Below, piece by piece: positions 1-6,200 of a stretch of 6,538 nt of DNA. The notes beneath the pieces are model-generated. The model saw only the letters and a list, made by a program, of their open reading frames with translations. It made no database searches and was not told where the DNA came from. The position numbers and the translations under genes were made by a program. Origin of the DNA: Candidatus Cloacimonadota bacterium (GTDB taxonomy: Bacteria; Cloacimonadota; Cloacimonadia; Cloacimonadales; TCS61); assembly GCA_030596265.1 (NCBI GenBank), contig JAUVKM010000125.1:1-6538 (forward strand), read 5' to 3'. The first letter of the stretch is position 1, and the number at the start of each line of letters is the position of its first letter.

Positions 1-71
1 AGTCCGGGGGCAAAACCTAATAAAATATAATGCATATTTACCTCAGTTTTTTCTATTTACTTTTTCTTTCC

Positions 72-95
72 GGGCAATTCGTGAATTGCCCCTAC
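72..95 (-). repeat. REP-like palindrome with 5' GTAG
   Basis: On the minus strand the tetranucleotide GTAG (95-92) is followed directly by a perfect 9-base inverted repeat, GGGCAATTC and GAATTGCCC, separated by two bases; a realistic fold is an 8-bp stem with a four-base loop. A GTAG or GGAG tetranucleotide at the 5' foot of a palindrome is the known signature of REP elements, which REP-associated tyrosine transposases (RAYTs) recognise as single-stranded hairpins. No T-tract follows on the minus strand, so it does not look like a terminator for the upstream reductase gene. Only one copy is in this window, so REP status is an inference from structure. Confidence 0.55.
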
Positions 96-98
96 GGT

Positions 99-167
99 GC
101 AGGACGTATCATTCTGATGCGTCCGAAACGTTCGGTTCAATTCGGTAACTTCCGGAATGAACTGCAA
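99..167 (+). repeat. Paired-hairpin intergenic element, copy A
   Basis: Hairpin 1 (102-124) has 10-bp arms GGACGTATCA and TGATGCGTCC with one T-G wobble and a 3-base loop. Hairpin 2 (135-162) has 11-base arms GTTCAATTCGG and CCGGAATGAAC with one A-A mismatch, one T-G wobble and a 6-base loop. A 10-base linker joins them. TGCA stands just outside both hairpins (98-101 and 163-166), so the outer edges can pair as GCA/TGC. Eight T residues follow at 168-175 on the plus strand, but no plus-strand gene lies upstream for it to terminate. The element starts about 40 bases beyond the stop codon of the reductase gene. A second copy lies at 2745-2815. Its function is unknown. Confidence 0.8.
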
Positions 168-173
168 TTTTTT

Positions 174-200
174 TTATCCATGTTTATGTACATCCGTGAC
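174..200 (+). repeat. ATCC(G/A)TG short repeat, copy 1
   Basis: The stretch reads as degenerate units of about 10 bases: TTATCCATGT (174-183), a shortened TTATGTA, and CATCCGTGAC (191-200). The same core, ATCCGTG, occurs at 6203-6209 and on the minus strand at 2723-2717, both in other spacers of this window. The repeat lies between the T-tract of paired-hairpin copy A and the end of the aldo/keto reductase gene. Its role is unknown; it is too short and degenerate to be a CRISPR array. Confidence 0.45.
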
Positions 201-205
201 ATTCA

Positions 206-1345
206 TTAATCTTTCTTTAATACTTTATGTGATTCTTTAAGCCATTTAATTATCTCGATCTGCTGCGGACATTTTGGTTCACATTCACCACATTCTATAC
301 ATCTATCCGCCCTATTATCTTCCCCTAAAAAAACACTATAGAACATTCTGCTTCGCTCTAATTCATCATACATTACGTTCATCATATACATTTCCAATAT
401 GGAAGAGATTGAAACGCCATGAGGACATGGTTCACAATATTTACAAGTCGTACAGAAGAATGGTGATCGCTTTAAATATGCCGTTCTGATAGTCTTAAAG
501 AGATCCAGTTCTTCATTGGAAAATATTCCTATTTTAGCTTTATTAGCACTTTCTATATTCTCTTTTACATGCTGTAAAATTGTCATTCCACTTAATAGAA
601 TTGGAACTTCCTTTTTATTCCAAACCCATTGCAAAGCACCATCAGAGTAGGAACGTTTCACTGGAAATCTCTGCCACATTTTCTCAATTTCCGGTGGTGG
701 AACCTTAGAAAGCTGACCACCTCGCAAGGGCTCCATTACGATAACTTCAATATTGTTTTTAATGGCATATTCAAATCCCTTCTCACCAGCCTGAAATTCT
801 AAATCCATGTAATTATACTGAAGCTGGCAGAATTCCCATTTATCATAAGCATCAACAATTTTTTTAAACACTGTGTATGAATCATGAAAGGAAAATCCGA
901 TATGTTTTATCTTTCCTTCTGCTTTTTTCTTTTCGCACCATTTAAGTACACCAAGATCTTTAATATTCTGCCACGTTTTTGCATTTAACGCATGCAGCAG
1001 ATAAAAATCAAAGTAGTCTGTTTGAAGTTTTTCCAATTGCTCATTAAATTGTTTATCAAAATCCGCTTCTTCCTTAATGAGCCAGGCGGGAAGTTTAGTT
1101 GCCAGTAATATTTTATCCCGCAAGTTCCGCTTTATTAAGTATCTCCCCACGAAATTTTCGCTTTCTCCCCCATGATAAGGTTGATCTGTATCAAGATAAT
1201 TCACACCATGTTCAATCGCATAATCAAGCATTTCTTCCGCTTTTTCTTCATTGATCATTTTCTGGTTTTTATCTAATATTGGAAAACGCATTGTACCAAA
1301 TCCTAGAATTGAAACTTCCTCTCCGCATAACTTACGATATTGCAT
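206..1345 (-). CDS. Aldo/keto reductase with C-terminal 4Fe-4S ferredoxin-type module
   Basis: This predicted cytoplasmic oxidoreductase has an N-terminal TIM-barrel aldo/keto reductase domain (about residues 1-285) and a C-terminal iron-sulfur region. The barrel keeps the family's catalytic tetrad as D52, Y57, K84 and H118, and the usual opening VSILGFGTMRFP. The C-terminal region has two cysteine groups: C298, C301, C304, C307 followed by proline, and C349, C352, C355, C359 followed by proline, the latter in the classic CIECGEC...CP form. This architecture matches the COG1453 type of predicted oxidoreductase; its natural substrate is not known, and electron transfer through the clusters is inferred. 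The length of 379 residues is normal for the fused family. The ATG is preceded by AAAGGA (1360-1355) at nine bases. It lies 31 bases after the lipoprotein gene and is probably the last gene of that cluster. Gene confidence is high; the specific reaction is unassigned. Confidence 0.95.
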   Translation of the reverse strand: MQYRKLCGEEVSILGFGTMRFPILDKNQKMINEEKAEEMLDYAIEHGVNYLDTDQPYHGGESENFVGRYLIKRNLRDKILLATKLPAWLIKEEADFDKQFNEQLEKLQTDYFDFYLLHALNAKTWQNIKDLGVLKWCEKKKAEGKIKHIGFSFHDSYTVFKKIVDAYDKWEFCQLQYNYMDLEFQAGEKGFEYAIKNNIEVIVMEPLRGGQLSKVPPPEIEKMWQRFPVKRSYSDGALQWVWNKKEVPILLSGMTILQHVKENIESANKAKIGIFSNEELDLFKTIRTAYLKRSPFFCTTCKYCEPCPHGVSISSILEMYMMNVMYDELERSRMFYSVFLGEDNRADRCIECGECEPKCPQQIEIIKWLKESHKVLKKD

Positions 1346-1376
1346 AATTTGTTATCCTTTCAATTATTAAAATCCA

Positions 1377-2099
1377 CTACCATTTTCTCATATAATTAAT
1401 GAAAACTGAACCAGAATTATCAAAAATTACACTTACTCCAACCGAAATAACATACTTTCTATTATGAAAACTGGTATAACCATGACCAATTCCCGGTATG
1501 CCGGTTCCTATTTGGAAAGTAATCATTTTGTCTTCAGAATAAATAACTTCATGTAATATTCCAACACCTCCAAAACATACTTTTCCATAAAATTTATCAT
1601 CTTCCAATGTTAATAAACTATCATTATCAACTTTTTCTAACCAATCCAAGTATGAACCGAATTCCCAGAATGTTCCGAATGATCCGTAAATTCCCCAACG
1701 ACCAGTTGTAAATGGATAGAATATCGAAGTTGAAATCTGGGGAGCTATCCCGTAATAATCATAGCTGTTCCCTGCATATTCTTCAACTGCTTCCACAGTA
1801 TGAAATCCTCTGTAGGCATCAGCATGAGCAGAAAAAGAGCACCATTTGTAAGTATAATTGATTTGATGCCGCAATTTCAGTGTTGTAGAATTTTCACCTT
1901 CATTAGATGCTCCACCCGTAGATACACTAATTCCAGAGTAATTAGTTAGTCCTTTATCACGACTGTTCAAAAGAGAAGCATGCTCAGTACCCATATATCC
2001 GTAATGATAACTGGGAATACATCCCGTAAATGCAATGATCAGAGAAGACATAAATATAAGCCGGAACCTCTTAACAAATTGAGATCTATTTTGTTTCAC
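1377..2099 (-). CDS. Hypothetical outer-membrane lipoprotein, beta-rich
   Basis: I do not recognise the family. The 240-residue protein starts with a basic n-region (KRFR), a hydrophobic stretch and a lipobox-like FTGC with C27 as the candidate lipidated cysteine, so it is probably exported and anchored by lipid. The mature part is rich in aromatic residues, glycine and alternating patterns typical of beta strands (for example around 115-145), and it ends in a tryptophan (NYMRKW). A terminal aromatic residue is common in outer-membrane barrels, though 213 mature residues would allow only a small barrel. The GTG start (2099-2097) overlaps the TGA stop of the PH-domain gene as GTGA and has AAGGGA just upstream. 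An alternative start at M17 would remove the basic n-region, so GTG is preferred. Translation is probably coupled to the upstream gene. Function is unknown. Confidence 0.85.
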   Translation of the reverse strand: MKQNRSQFVKRFRLIFMSSLIIAFTGCIPSYHYGYMGTEHASLLNSRDKGLTNYSGISVSTGGASNEGENSTTLKLRHQINYTYKWCSFSAHADAYRGFHTVEAVEEYAGNSYDYYGIAPQISTSIFYPFTTGRWGIYGSFGTFWEFGSYLDWLEKVDNDSLLTLEDDKFYGKVCFGGVGILHEVIYSEDKMITFQIGTGIPGIGHGYTSFHNRKYVISVGVSVIFDNSGSVFINYMRKW

Positions 2100-2692
2100 T
2101 GCTTCCCTTTTTCTAGAATATTACTTATTTTTTTTAACTCAATGAGAATATTTTCCAAAGCTTCTTCATTAACTACCGGAGATTTTGAAATTTCTTTGGT
2201 TGATGATCTTGCTTCACTCAGGTCTGATCTCAATTTTTCGTGCAGTTCATCCCAGTTTATAAGTCCTGAGAGTTTCCCTTCATAACCTGTAGCATTTTGG
2301 GTTTGACCAGCAGTTTGAATCTTGATCGAACCAATTCCCAGCCATCTGTCGTAAAGAGTTCTTTCCAGCATAAAATCCGTAACCATTCTAAAAGGAATAT
2401 TCTGTTTAATTTTGGTAAGAATACCTTTTTTAATAACAATTTTATCAGCTTCTATAGAATATGATAAATTCTTGATCCATAAGATCATTATTGGTGCAGC
2501 GATTATCCACATCAAGATAATTGAAATGAACACGATTCTCCATAGATAAAAAGAAAATTGTTCAAGATCAATATCACCATCTAATGCGGGAATTATATGC
2601 AAAAGGCATGCAAATAGTACAATTACGATTGATAATGATATAAGTATTAACCACGATTTTGTGATCAATTTTCTGTCTGGTCTAATTTCCAT
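2096..2692 (-). CDS. Membrane protein with bacterial PH domain (bPH2/YdbS-like)
   Basis: The 198-residue protein has two predicted membrane segments (about 13-33 and 50-73). After them comes a short domain (about 75-140) of the bacterial PH type, with the characteristic run YSIEADKIVIKKG, then IPFRMVTDFMLERTLYDRWLGIGSI split by a turn, and IKIQTAG. This layout, two helices then one PH domain, matches YdbS-like (DUF304/bPH2) proteins, whose molecular role is poorly defined. The domain would face the cytoplasm in the usual topology. The C-terminal tail (about 172-198) is charged and heptad-like, so it may form a short coiled coil; this is an addition beyond the minimal family form. A strong AGGAGG (2704-2699) stands six bases before the ATG. 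It is the first gene of a probable three-gene unit with the lipoprotein and reductase genes. Confidence 0.9.
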   Translation of the reverse strand: MEIRPDRKLITKSWLILISLSIVIVLFACLLHIIPALDGDIDLEQFSFYLWRIVFISIILMWIIAAPIMILWIKNLSYSIEADKIVIKKGILTKIKQNIPFRMVTDFMLERTLYDRWLGIGSIKIQTAGQTQNATGYEGKLSGLINWDELHEKLRSDLSEARSSTKEISKSPVVNEEALENILIELKKISNILEKGKQ

Positions 2693-2715
2693 TTTTCTCC
2701 TCCTGTTTTATTGGC

Positions 2716-2735
2716 TCACGGATTTAACGGATTAC
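2716..2735 (-). repeat. ATCCGT 10-base tandem repeat, copy 2
   Basis: On the minus strand two consecutive 10-base units can be read: GTAATCCGTT (2735-2726) and AAATCCGTGA (2725-2716). They share the ATCCGT core exactly one 10-base period apart. The repeat lies directly after the minus-strand T-tract of paired-hairpin copy B and just upstream of the PH-domain gene's ribosome binding site. The same order, hairpin pair then T-tract then ATCC repeat, is seen at 99-200 on the plus strand. Confidence 0.45.
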
Positions 2736-2770
2736 AAAAAAACCGCAGGACGTATCATTTTGATGCGTCC
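2736..2770 (-). terminator. Possible intrinsic terminator after the permease gene
   Basis: On the minus strand the first hairpin of paired-hairpin copy B (2770-2748) is followed after five bases (TGCGG) by seven T residues (2742-2736). A stem followed by a T-tract downstream of the permease stop could end transcription there. The five-base gap between stem and T-tract is longer than ideal, and on this strand the conserved wobble of the stem becomes an A-C mismatch, which weakens it. The call is therefore tentative. Confidence 0.35.
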
Positions 2771-2815
2771 GAAATATTTTAGTTCATACTGGCAGTTGCC
2801 GGTATGAACCTGCAA
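2745..2815 (+). repeat. Paired-hairpin intergenic element, copy B
   Basis: Hairpin 1 (2748-2770) has the same arms as copy A, GGACGTATCA and TGATGCGTCC, and differs only in its loop (TTT instead of TTC). Hairpin 2 (2782-2809) has 12-base arms GTTCATACTGGC and GCCGGTATGAAC with one T-G wobble and a 4-base loop. It has exactly the same 28-base length as in copy A but many base changes, most of which keep or improve pairing. The linker is 11 bases. The outer edges GCA (2745-2747) and TGC (2811-2813) can pair. The element ends three bases beyond the stop codon of the permease gene and fills most of the spacer before the PH-domain gene. Confidence 0.8.
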
Positions 2816-2818
2816 TAA

Positions 2819-3709
2819 TTATTTTATTGTAATTCTCATTTTCCTTCTTTCAATAATACTCTCTGCTGTATAGATCATCAAAGCGATCCAAACAAAAACA
2901 AATCCAATTAACTTATTAGAATCAAGTGATTCTTTGTAAAGAAAATATCCAACACAGAATTGCAGGATCGGTGCAATATATTGCAGAATACCTAATGAAG
3001 ATAAGGCAATTCTCTTTGCTGCTGATGCAAAAAATATGAGTGGTAGGGAAGTAACTACACCTGCCAGGATCAGCATTAAATTAAATTTAAGATCAATATG
3101 CCCGAATGAACCGACTCCTGAAAATTCTCTAAATAGCAGAAAAATGATAGCTGGAATGAATAGCATCATTGTATTCATTGTTAAGCCTTCGGTTGAATTT
3201 AGCGGATCTGTTTTCCGCAGTAATCCGTATATTCCAAATGTGAAAGCAAGAGACAAACCGATCCAGGGAAAGCTACCATGAACAAAAGTTAGATACAAAA
3301 CTCCAATCCCGGCAATCCCAAATGCTATCCATTGCCATTTCCTGGGACGCTCTTTTAGAAATACAACACCCAAGAAAACTGAAAATAGCGGATTTATAAA
3401 ATAACCTAAACTTGCTTCAATAATATAGTTGGAATTAACTGCCCAAATATATAACATCCAGTTTAATGCTAATAACAAAGAAGATATGGTAAAGATTATG
3501 AGTGATCTTTTATGAGAAAATACTTCTTTTAACCATTTCCAATTTTTTTTAGAAGTAAGAATAACTGATAGAAAAACAAACGACCAGATGATCCTGTGAC
3601 ACAAAATTTCGTGAGGTGGAATAAATTTGATAACTTTCCAGAAGATCGGGAAAAATCCCCAAAGAAGATACGCTCCTATTGCATATATAACACCTTTATT
3701 CAAATGCAC
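2819..3709 (-). CDS. rarD: RarD-type EamA/DMT-superfamily permease
   Basis: This is an inner-membrane transporter of the drug/metabolite transporter superfamily with about ten hydrophobic helices and two EamA halves. It matches RarD closely along its length: AYLLWGFFPIFWK near the start, the HRIIWSF motif (38-44), LNWMLYIWAVN (82-92), EASLGYFINPL (98-108), GLLRK (162-166), and SLGILQYIAPILQF (238-251). The length of 296 residues is normal. RarD was named for a chloramphenicol-sensitivity phenotype in Pseudomonas, but its true substrate is not established, so none is assigned here. The frame opens with GTG at 3709, yet the only good ribosome binding site touches that codon; TTG at 3703 is better placed and would give 294 residues beginning MNKGVIYAIG. 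It lies three bases after the propeller/MORN-like gene, so the two are probably cotranscribed. Confidence 0.93.
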   Translation of the reverse strand: MHLNKGVIYAIGAYLLWGFFPIFWKVIKFIPPHEILCHRIIWSFVFLSVILTSKKNWKWLKEVFSHKRSLIIFTISSLLLALNWMLYIWAVNSNYIIEASLGYFINPLFSVFLGVVFLKERPRKWQWIAFGIAGIGVLYLTFVHGSFPWIGLSLAFTFGIYGLLRKTDPLNSTEGLTMNTMMLFIPAIIFLLFREFSGVGSFGHIDLKFNLMLILAGVVTSLPLIFFASAAKRIALSSLGILQYIAPILQFCVGYFLYKESLDSNKLIGFVFVWIALMIYTAESIIERRKMRITIK

Positions 3710-3714
3710 TCCCT
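3709..3714 (-). promoter_or_regulatory. Ribosome binding site that favours a TTG start for the permease
   Basis: AGGGAG on the minus strand (3714-3709) overlaps the TAG stop of the propeller/MORN-like gene and shares its final G with the GTG codon at 3709-3707. A site with no spacing cannot serve GTG well. It stands five bases before TTG at 3703-3701, an ideal distance. The overlap with the upstream stop suggests termination and reinitiation coupling between the two genes. Confidence 0.5.
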
Positions 3715-6127
3715 ATTCTTTTCCTAAATCATTTTGGTATTTTTGCCACCATTTCTTGTAATATTTTACTTTGGGATTGAAATCAGTTACTGAGCATTCT
3801 GTTGGTGGATATTTCCCATCAATAAAACCTTGCAGCATATACATCGCTTCACGACCTATCGTGGACATTTTTCCTACTGGCCAATCTGTACTTTCTGTTG
3901 ATACCACTGGAGCACACTCTTTTTCAGATTCGATCTTATTCATTAATAACTCAAGAAATTGTTTTAATTTCCAATTACTCGAAGAAATTGGAAATACTAA
4001 AACTGGTTTCATTTCACTACTTTTGAGTATCTGTAAAAAATTACCTGGATTAATTTTTTGTAAATTAACTGGTTTTAAATATGTTCCTTTTTCGTAATAT
4101 CTTATTCCAACTTGTTTCTCTTTGGCATACACTTTCCAAATTCCTTCACGTCTACCTTTAATATATTTTCCTTCATGTTTACTATTAATTAGTGTTTCTA
4201 CTTCTCTTCTTCTTTCTACTATATTTTTTACTATAGATGTACTACGAATTATCTCCATCCAATAACCTTCTTTCAAGTTATTCTTATAATTTCCCATACT
4301 AAGCAGAACATCATTTTTCCAAGTTTGTTCTATTCCATTCTTCGTTCCATTTATATACTCTCTTTCAGTTTTAAGATTTCCTTTATAGCCATATATCTTT
4401 ATCTTTCCATCTGCATAGACACTTGGGAACTCAGAGATCATTTTTCCCTCAAATTGCAGTATTCCATTCATGAAGTAATCACGTACAAAGCCTTGCGGAA
4501 CTCCATCATCATATTCAGCATTACGATAATAAAATGCATCCTCCATTGAATCCAATGATTTGAATCTATTATCCATAAATGTAATCCACAATCCTTGTTT
4601 ATTACCATTTTCATTTAATTTATTTGGTTGTTTAATTACAGTTGGGAATTCCTCTGTATAAATTGGTTTTCCATCAGGATTAAAATAATTCCATTCACCT
4701 ACACTTTTCCCATTTACATAGTCTATTTCAACATAACAACCATTGTTGAAAGATTCAAACCAAATACCAACCTTAGTGTTATTTTTGTATTCTCCCTTTT
4801 CTTGTAGTTTATTCTCTGAATTATATTTTAGCCAAATACCCTCTTTCAAGTTATTTTCATATTCTGCTACTATTTTCACTACTCCATTCTTATAATGTTC
4901 AACATAATGACCATCTTTGATGCCGTCTTTATACTCTGTTATCCTTTCAACTGAACCATTATCAAAATAAGTTGTCCAAGTCCCAACTTTTTTCCCGGAT
5001 ATGAAATCTCCCTCCATAATAATTTGAACATTTTTATTCTTATATATCCAATGTCCTTCTTCTTGATAATTCACTAAATTACCCTCCCCTTTATGATAGG
5101 AGTACTGAATATCCTTATACTGTCCCTCATCGGTAATCCCTTTTGGAATATTTTCTTTTATGTAATTAATATATGAGCGCTTTTCATTCTTGTATTTATA
5201 TAATCCCTTGCTTGTATAAAGAAATACTTCTTTTGATGAATTCTGATATAATTGGATAGGCCAAGTATAATTAAAAACACTTTTAATAGTAGCCTTTCCA
5301 TCCTTAATACAAATCAAATCCATTTCCTCTTCTTCCTCTCCAATAGTCTGAATAGCCCATATAGTATTATTTTCATCTATAATAAAATCTGAAAGGTATA
5401 AAATACTATATGTAAGTTCCGAAAAATCGGTTTTTATTTTCTTTAAAGTATTATTTTCAATTTTATAGAAAGAACTTTTTGAATGCAACCAAACAACGTC
5501 ATCAGCAGTGATATAAATATTACTGCTCGGGCCATCATGTTTAGACCATATTCCATCAGCAAAGCGAAATATAGAACGTCCTCCAGAAAACCAAACTTTA
5601 TCTAATTGATCTATAGCAACATCCAATAGAGGAAATTGAAGTATTGAAGTATTCCCTTTTGTATACTCTTCCCATTTCTGATTATTAAGTGAATATATTG
5701 CATTCCTAGTAATAAACCATTTTCTTCCAGAAGGAGCAATTGCAGCCTTAATCATCTCATTACTTTTTAAAATTGTATTTGTTTGATTATAAATGTACCA
5801 TTCAGAATCTTGAAAATGGGTTATCCCATTGTTTTGTAGTATAACCCAAATTGAATTTGGATTTTCTATCAATATCTGTTTAAAATCGTATTTTGAATTT
5901 GTAGTATCTGAATTTGTGAAATAGTAATTTGTTTGTTTTGTTTTCGAATTATAATGGATTAATCCACATTTTGTTCCTAACCAATGGTTTCCATTAACTT
6001 CTGCATAAGCAGTTATGTATTGTTTTTTGAAATATGCAGCCCATTTATTATTTCTAGCCAAAAGTACATTTGGAAGAATCATTAATATACAACCAATTAA
6101 TATTATAATTTTTGACTTCATTTTCAC
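3713..6127 (-). CDS. Exported seven-bladed propeller plus MORN/YwqK-like repeat protein
   Basis: The 804-residue protein begins with a signal peptide (KMKSK, then a hydrophobic core, probable cleavage after A24), so it acts outside the cytoplasm. Residues 38 to about 320 contain seven degenerate blades, each with a hydrophobic or W-containing strand followed by a short loop, near 45, 89, 132, 174, 207, 251 and 296. The spacing of about 43 residues resembles two-component-regulator propeller (Reg_prop) repeats. Residues 357-683 hold about twelve repeats of the form G-x-W...Y..NG....E-Y-x-N-G-x-K; the first four are 24 residues each, as in MORN/YwqK-type repeats. Residues 692-804 form a separate domain with TIGREAMYMLQGF, a W-W pair (793-794) and two cysteines (C738, C778) that could form a disulfide. 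No transmembrane segment, kinase or DNA-binding domain follows, so it is not a hybrid sensor. YwqK-family names invoke an antitoxin, but nothing here supports that role. Function is unknown; binding or scaffolding at the envelope is a guess. Confidence 0.9.
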   Translation of the reverse strand: MKMKSKIIILIGCILMILPNVLLARNNKWAAYFKKQYITAYAEVNGNHWLGTKCGLIHYNSKTKQTNYYFTNSDTTNSKYDFKQILIENPNSIWVILQNNGITHFQDSEWYIYNQTNTILKSNEMIKAAIAPSGRKWFITRNAIYSLNNQKWEEYTKGNTSILQFPLLDVAIDQLDKVWFSGGRSIFRFADGIWSKHDGPSSNIYITADDVVWLHSKSSFYKIENNTLKKIKTDFSELTYSILYLSDFIIDENNTIWAIQTIGEEEEEMDLICIKDGKATIKSVFNYTWPIQLYQNSSKEVFLYTSKGLYKYKNEKRSYINYIKENIPKGITDEGQYKDIQYSYHKGEGNLVNYQEEGHWIYKNKNVQIIMEGDFISGKKVGTWTTYFDNGSVERITEYKDGIKDGHYVEHYKNGVVKIVAEYENNLKEGIWLKYNSENKLQEKGEYKNNTKVGIWFESFNNGCYVEIDYVNGKSVGEWNYFNPDGKPIYTEEFPTVIKQPNKLNENGNKQGLWITFMDNRFKSLDSMEDAFYYRNAEYDDGVPQGFVRDYFMNGILQFEGKMISEFPSVYADGKIKIYGYKGNLKTEREYINGTKNGIEQTWKNDVLLSMGNYKNNLKEGYWMEIIRSTSIVKNIVERRREVETLINSKHEGKYIKGRREGIWKVYAKEKQVGIRYYEKGTYLKPVNLQKINPGNFLQILKSSEMKPVLVFPISSSNWKLKQFLELLMNKIESEKECAPVVSTESTDWPVGKMSTIGREAMYMLQGFIDGKYPPTECSVTDFNPKVKYYKKWWQKYQNDLGKE

Positions 6128-6135
6128 TAGTTTTT

Positions 6136-6141
6136 ACCTCT
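6136..6141 (-). promoter_or_regulatory. Ribosome binding site supporting the GTG start
   Basis: AGAGGT on the minus strand (6141-6136) stands eight bases before GTG at 6127-6125 and fourteen before the in-frame ATG at 6121-6119. The spacing favours GTG, giving MKMKSK as the N-terminus. Either start leaves an intact signal peptide. Confidence 0.5.
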
Positions 6142-6200
6142 GTTTATTTCTGTATAATATCACAAACCAAAGCAATAAAACATGTTTAATTTCAAATTCT

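Noticed and set aside
72..162. Rho-independent terminator for the reductase gene
   Set aside because: There are three stem-loops, but none is followed by a T-tract on the minus strand, where the reductase mRNA is made. The T-tract at 168-175 is on the plus strand, with no plus-strand gene upstream.
274..489. Open frame of 71 codons on the plus strand
   Set aside because: It lies wholly inside the aldo/keto reductase gene on the other strand, opposite the cysteine-rich region, and its translation has no recognisable motif. It is a shadow frame.
2257..2439. Sixty-codon minus-strand frame inside the PH-domain gene
   Set aside because: It is a different frame of the same stretch that encodes the conserved bPH2 domain; its translation has no family pattern.
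3771..4549. Open frames of 74-108 codons on the plus strand (3771-4097, 4325-4549)
   Set aside because: They are antisense to the well-supported propeller/MORN-like gene and show no family motif.
3713..6127. Toxin-antitoxin role for the YwqK-like repeats
   Set aside because: The repeat family name mentions an antitoxin, but the protein is exported and large, and no toxin candidate is adjacent.
3713..6127. Hybrid two-component sensor based on the propeller blades
   Set aside because: No transmembrane helix follows the signal peptide, and no kinase, receiver or DNA-binding domain is present.
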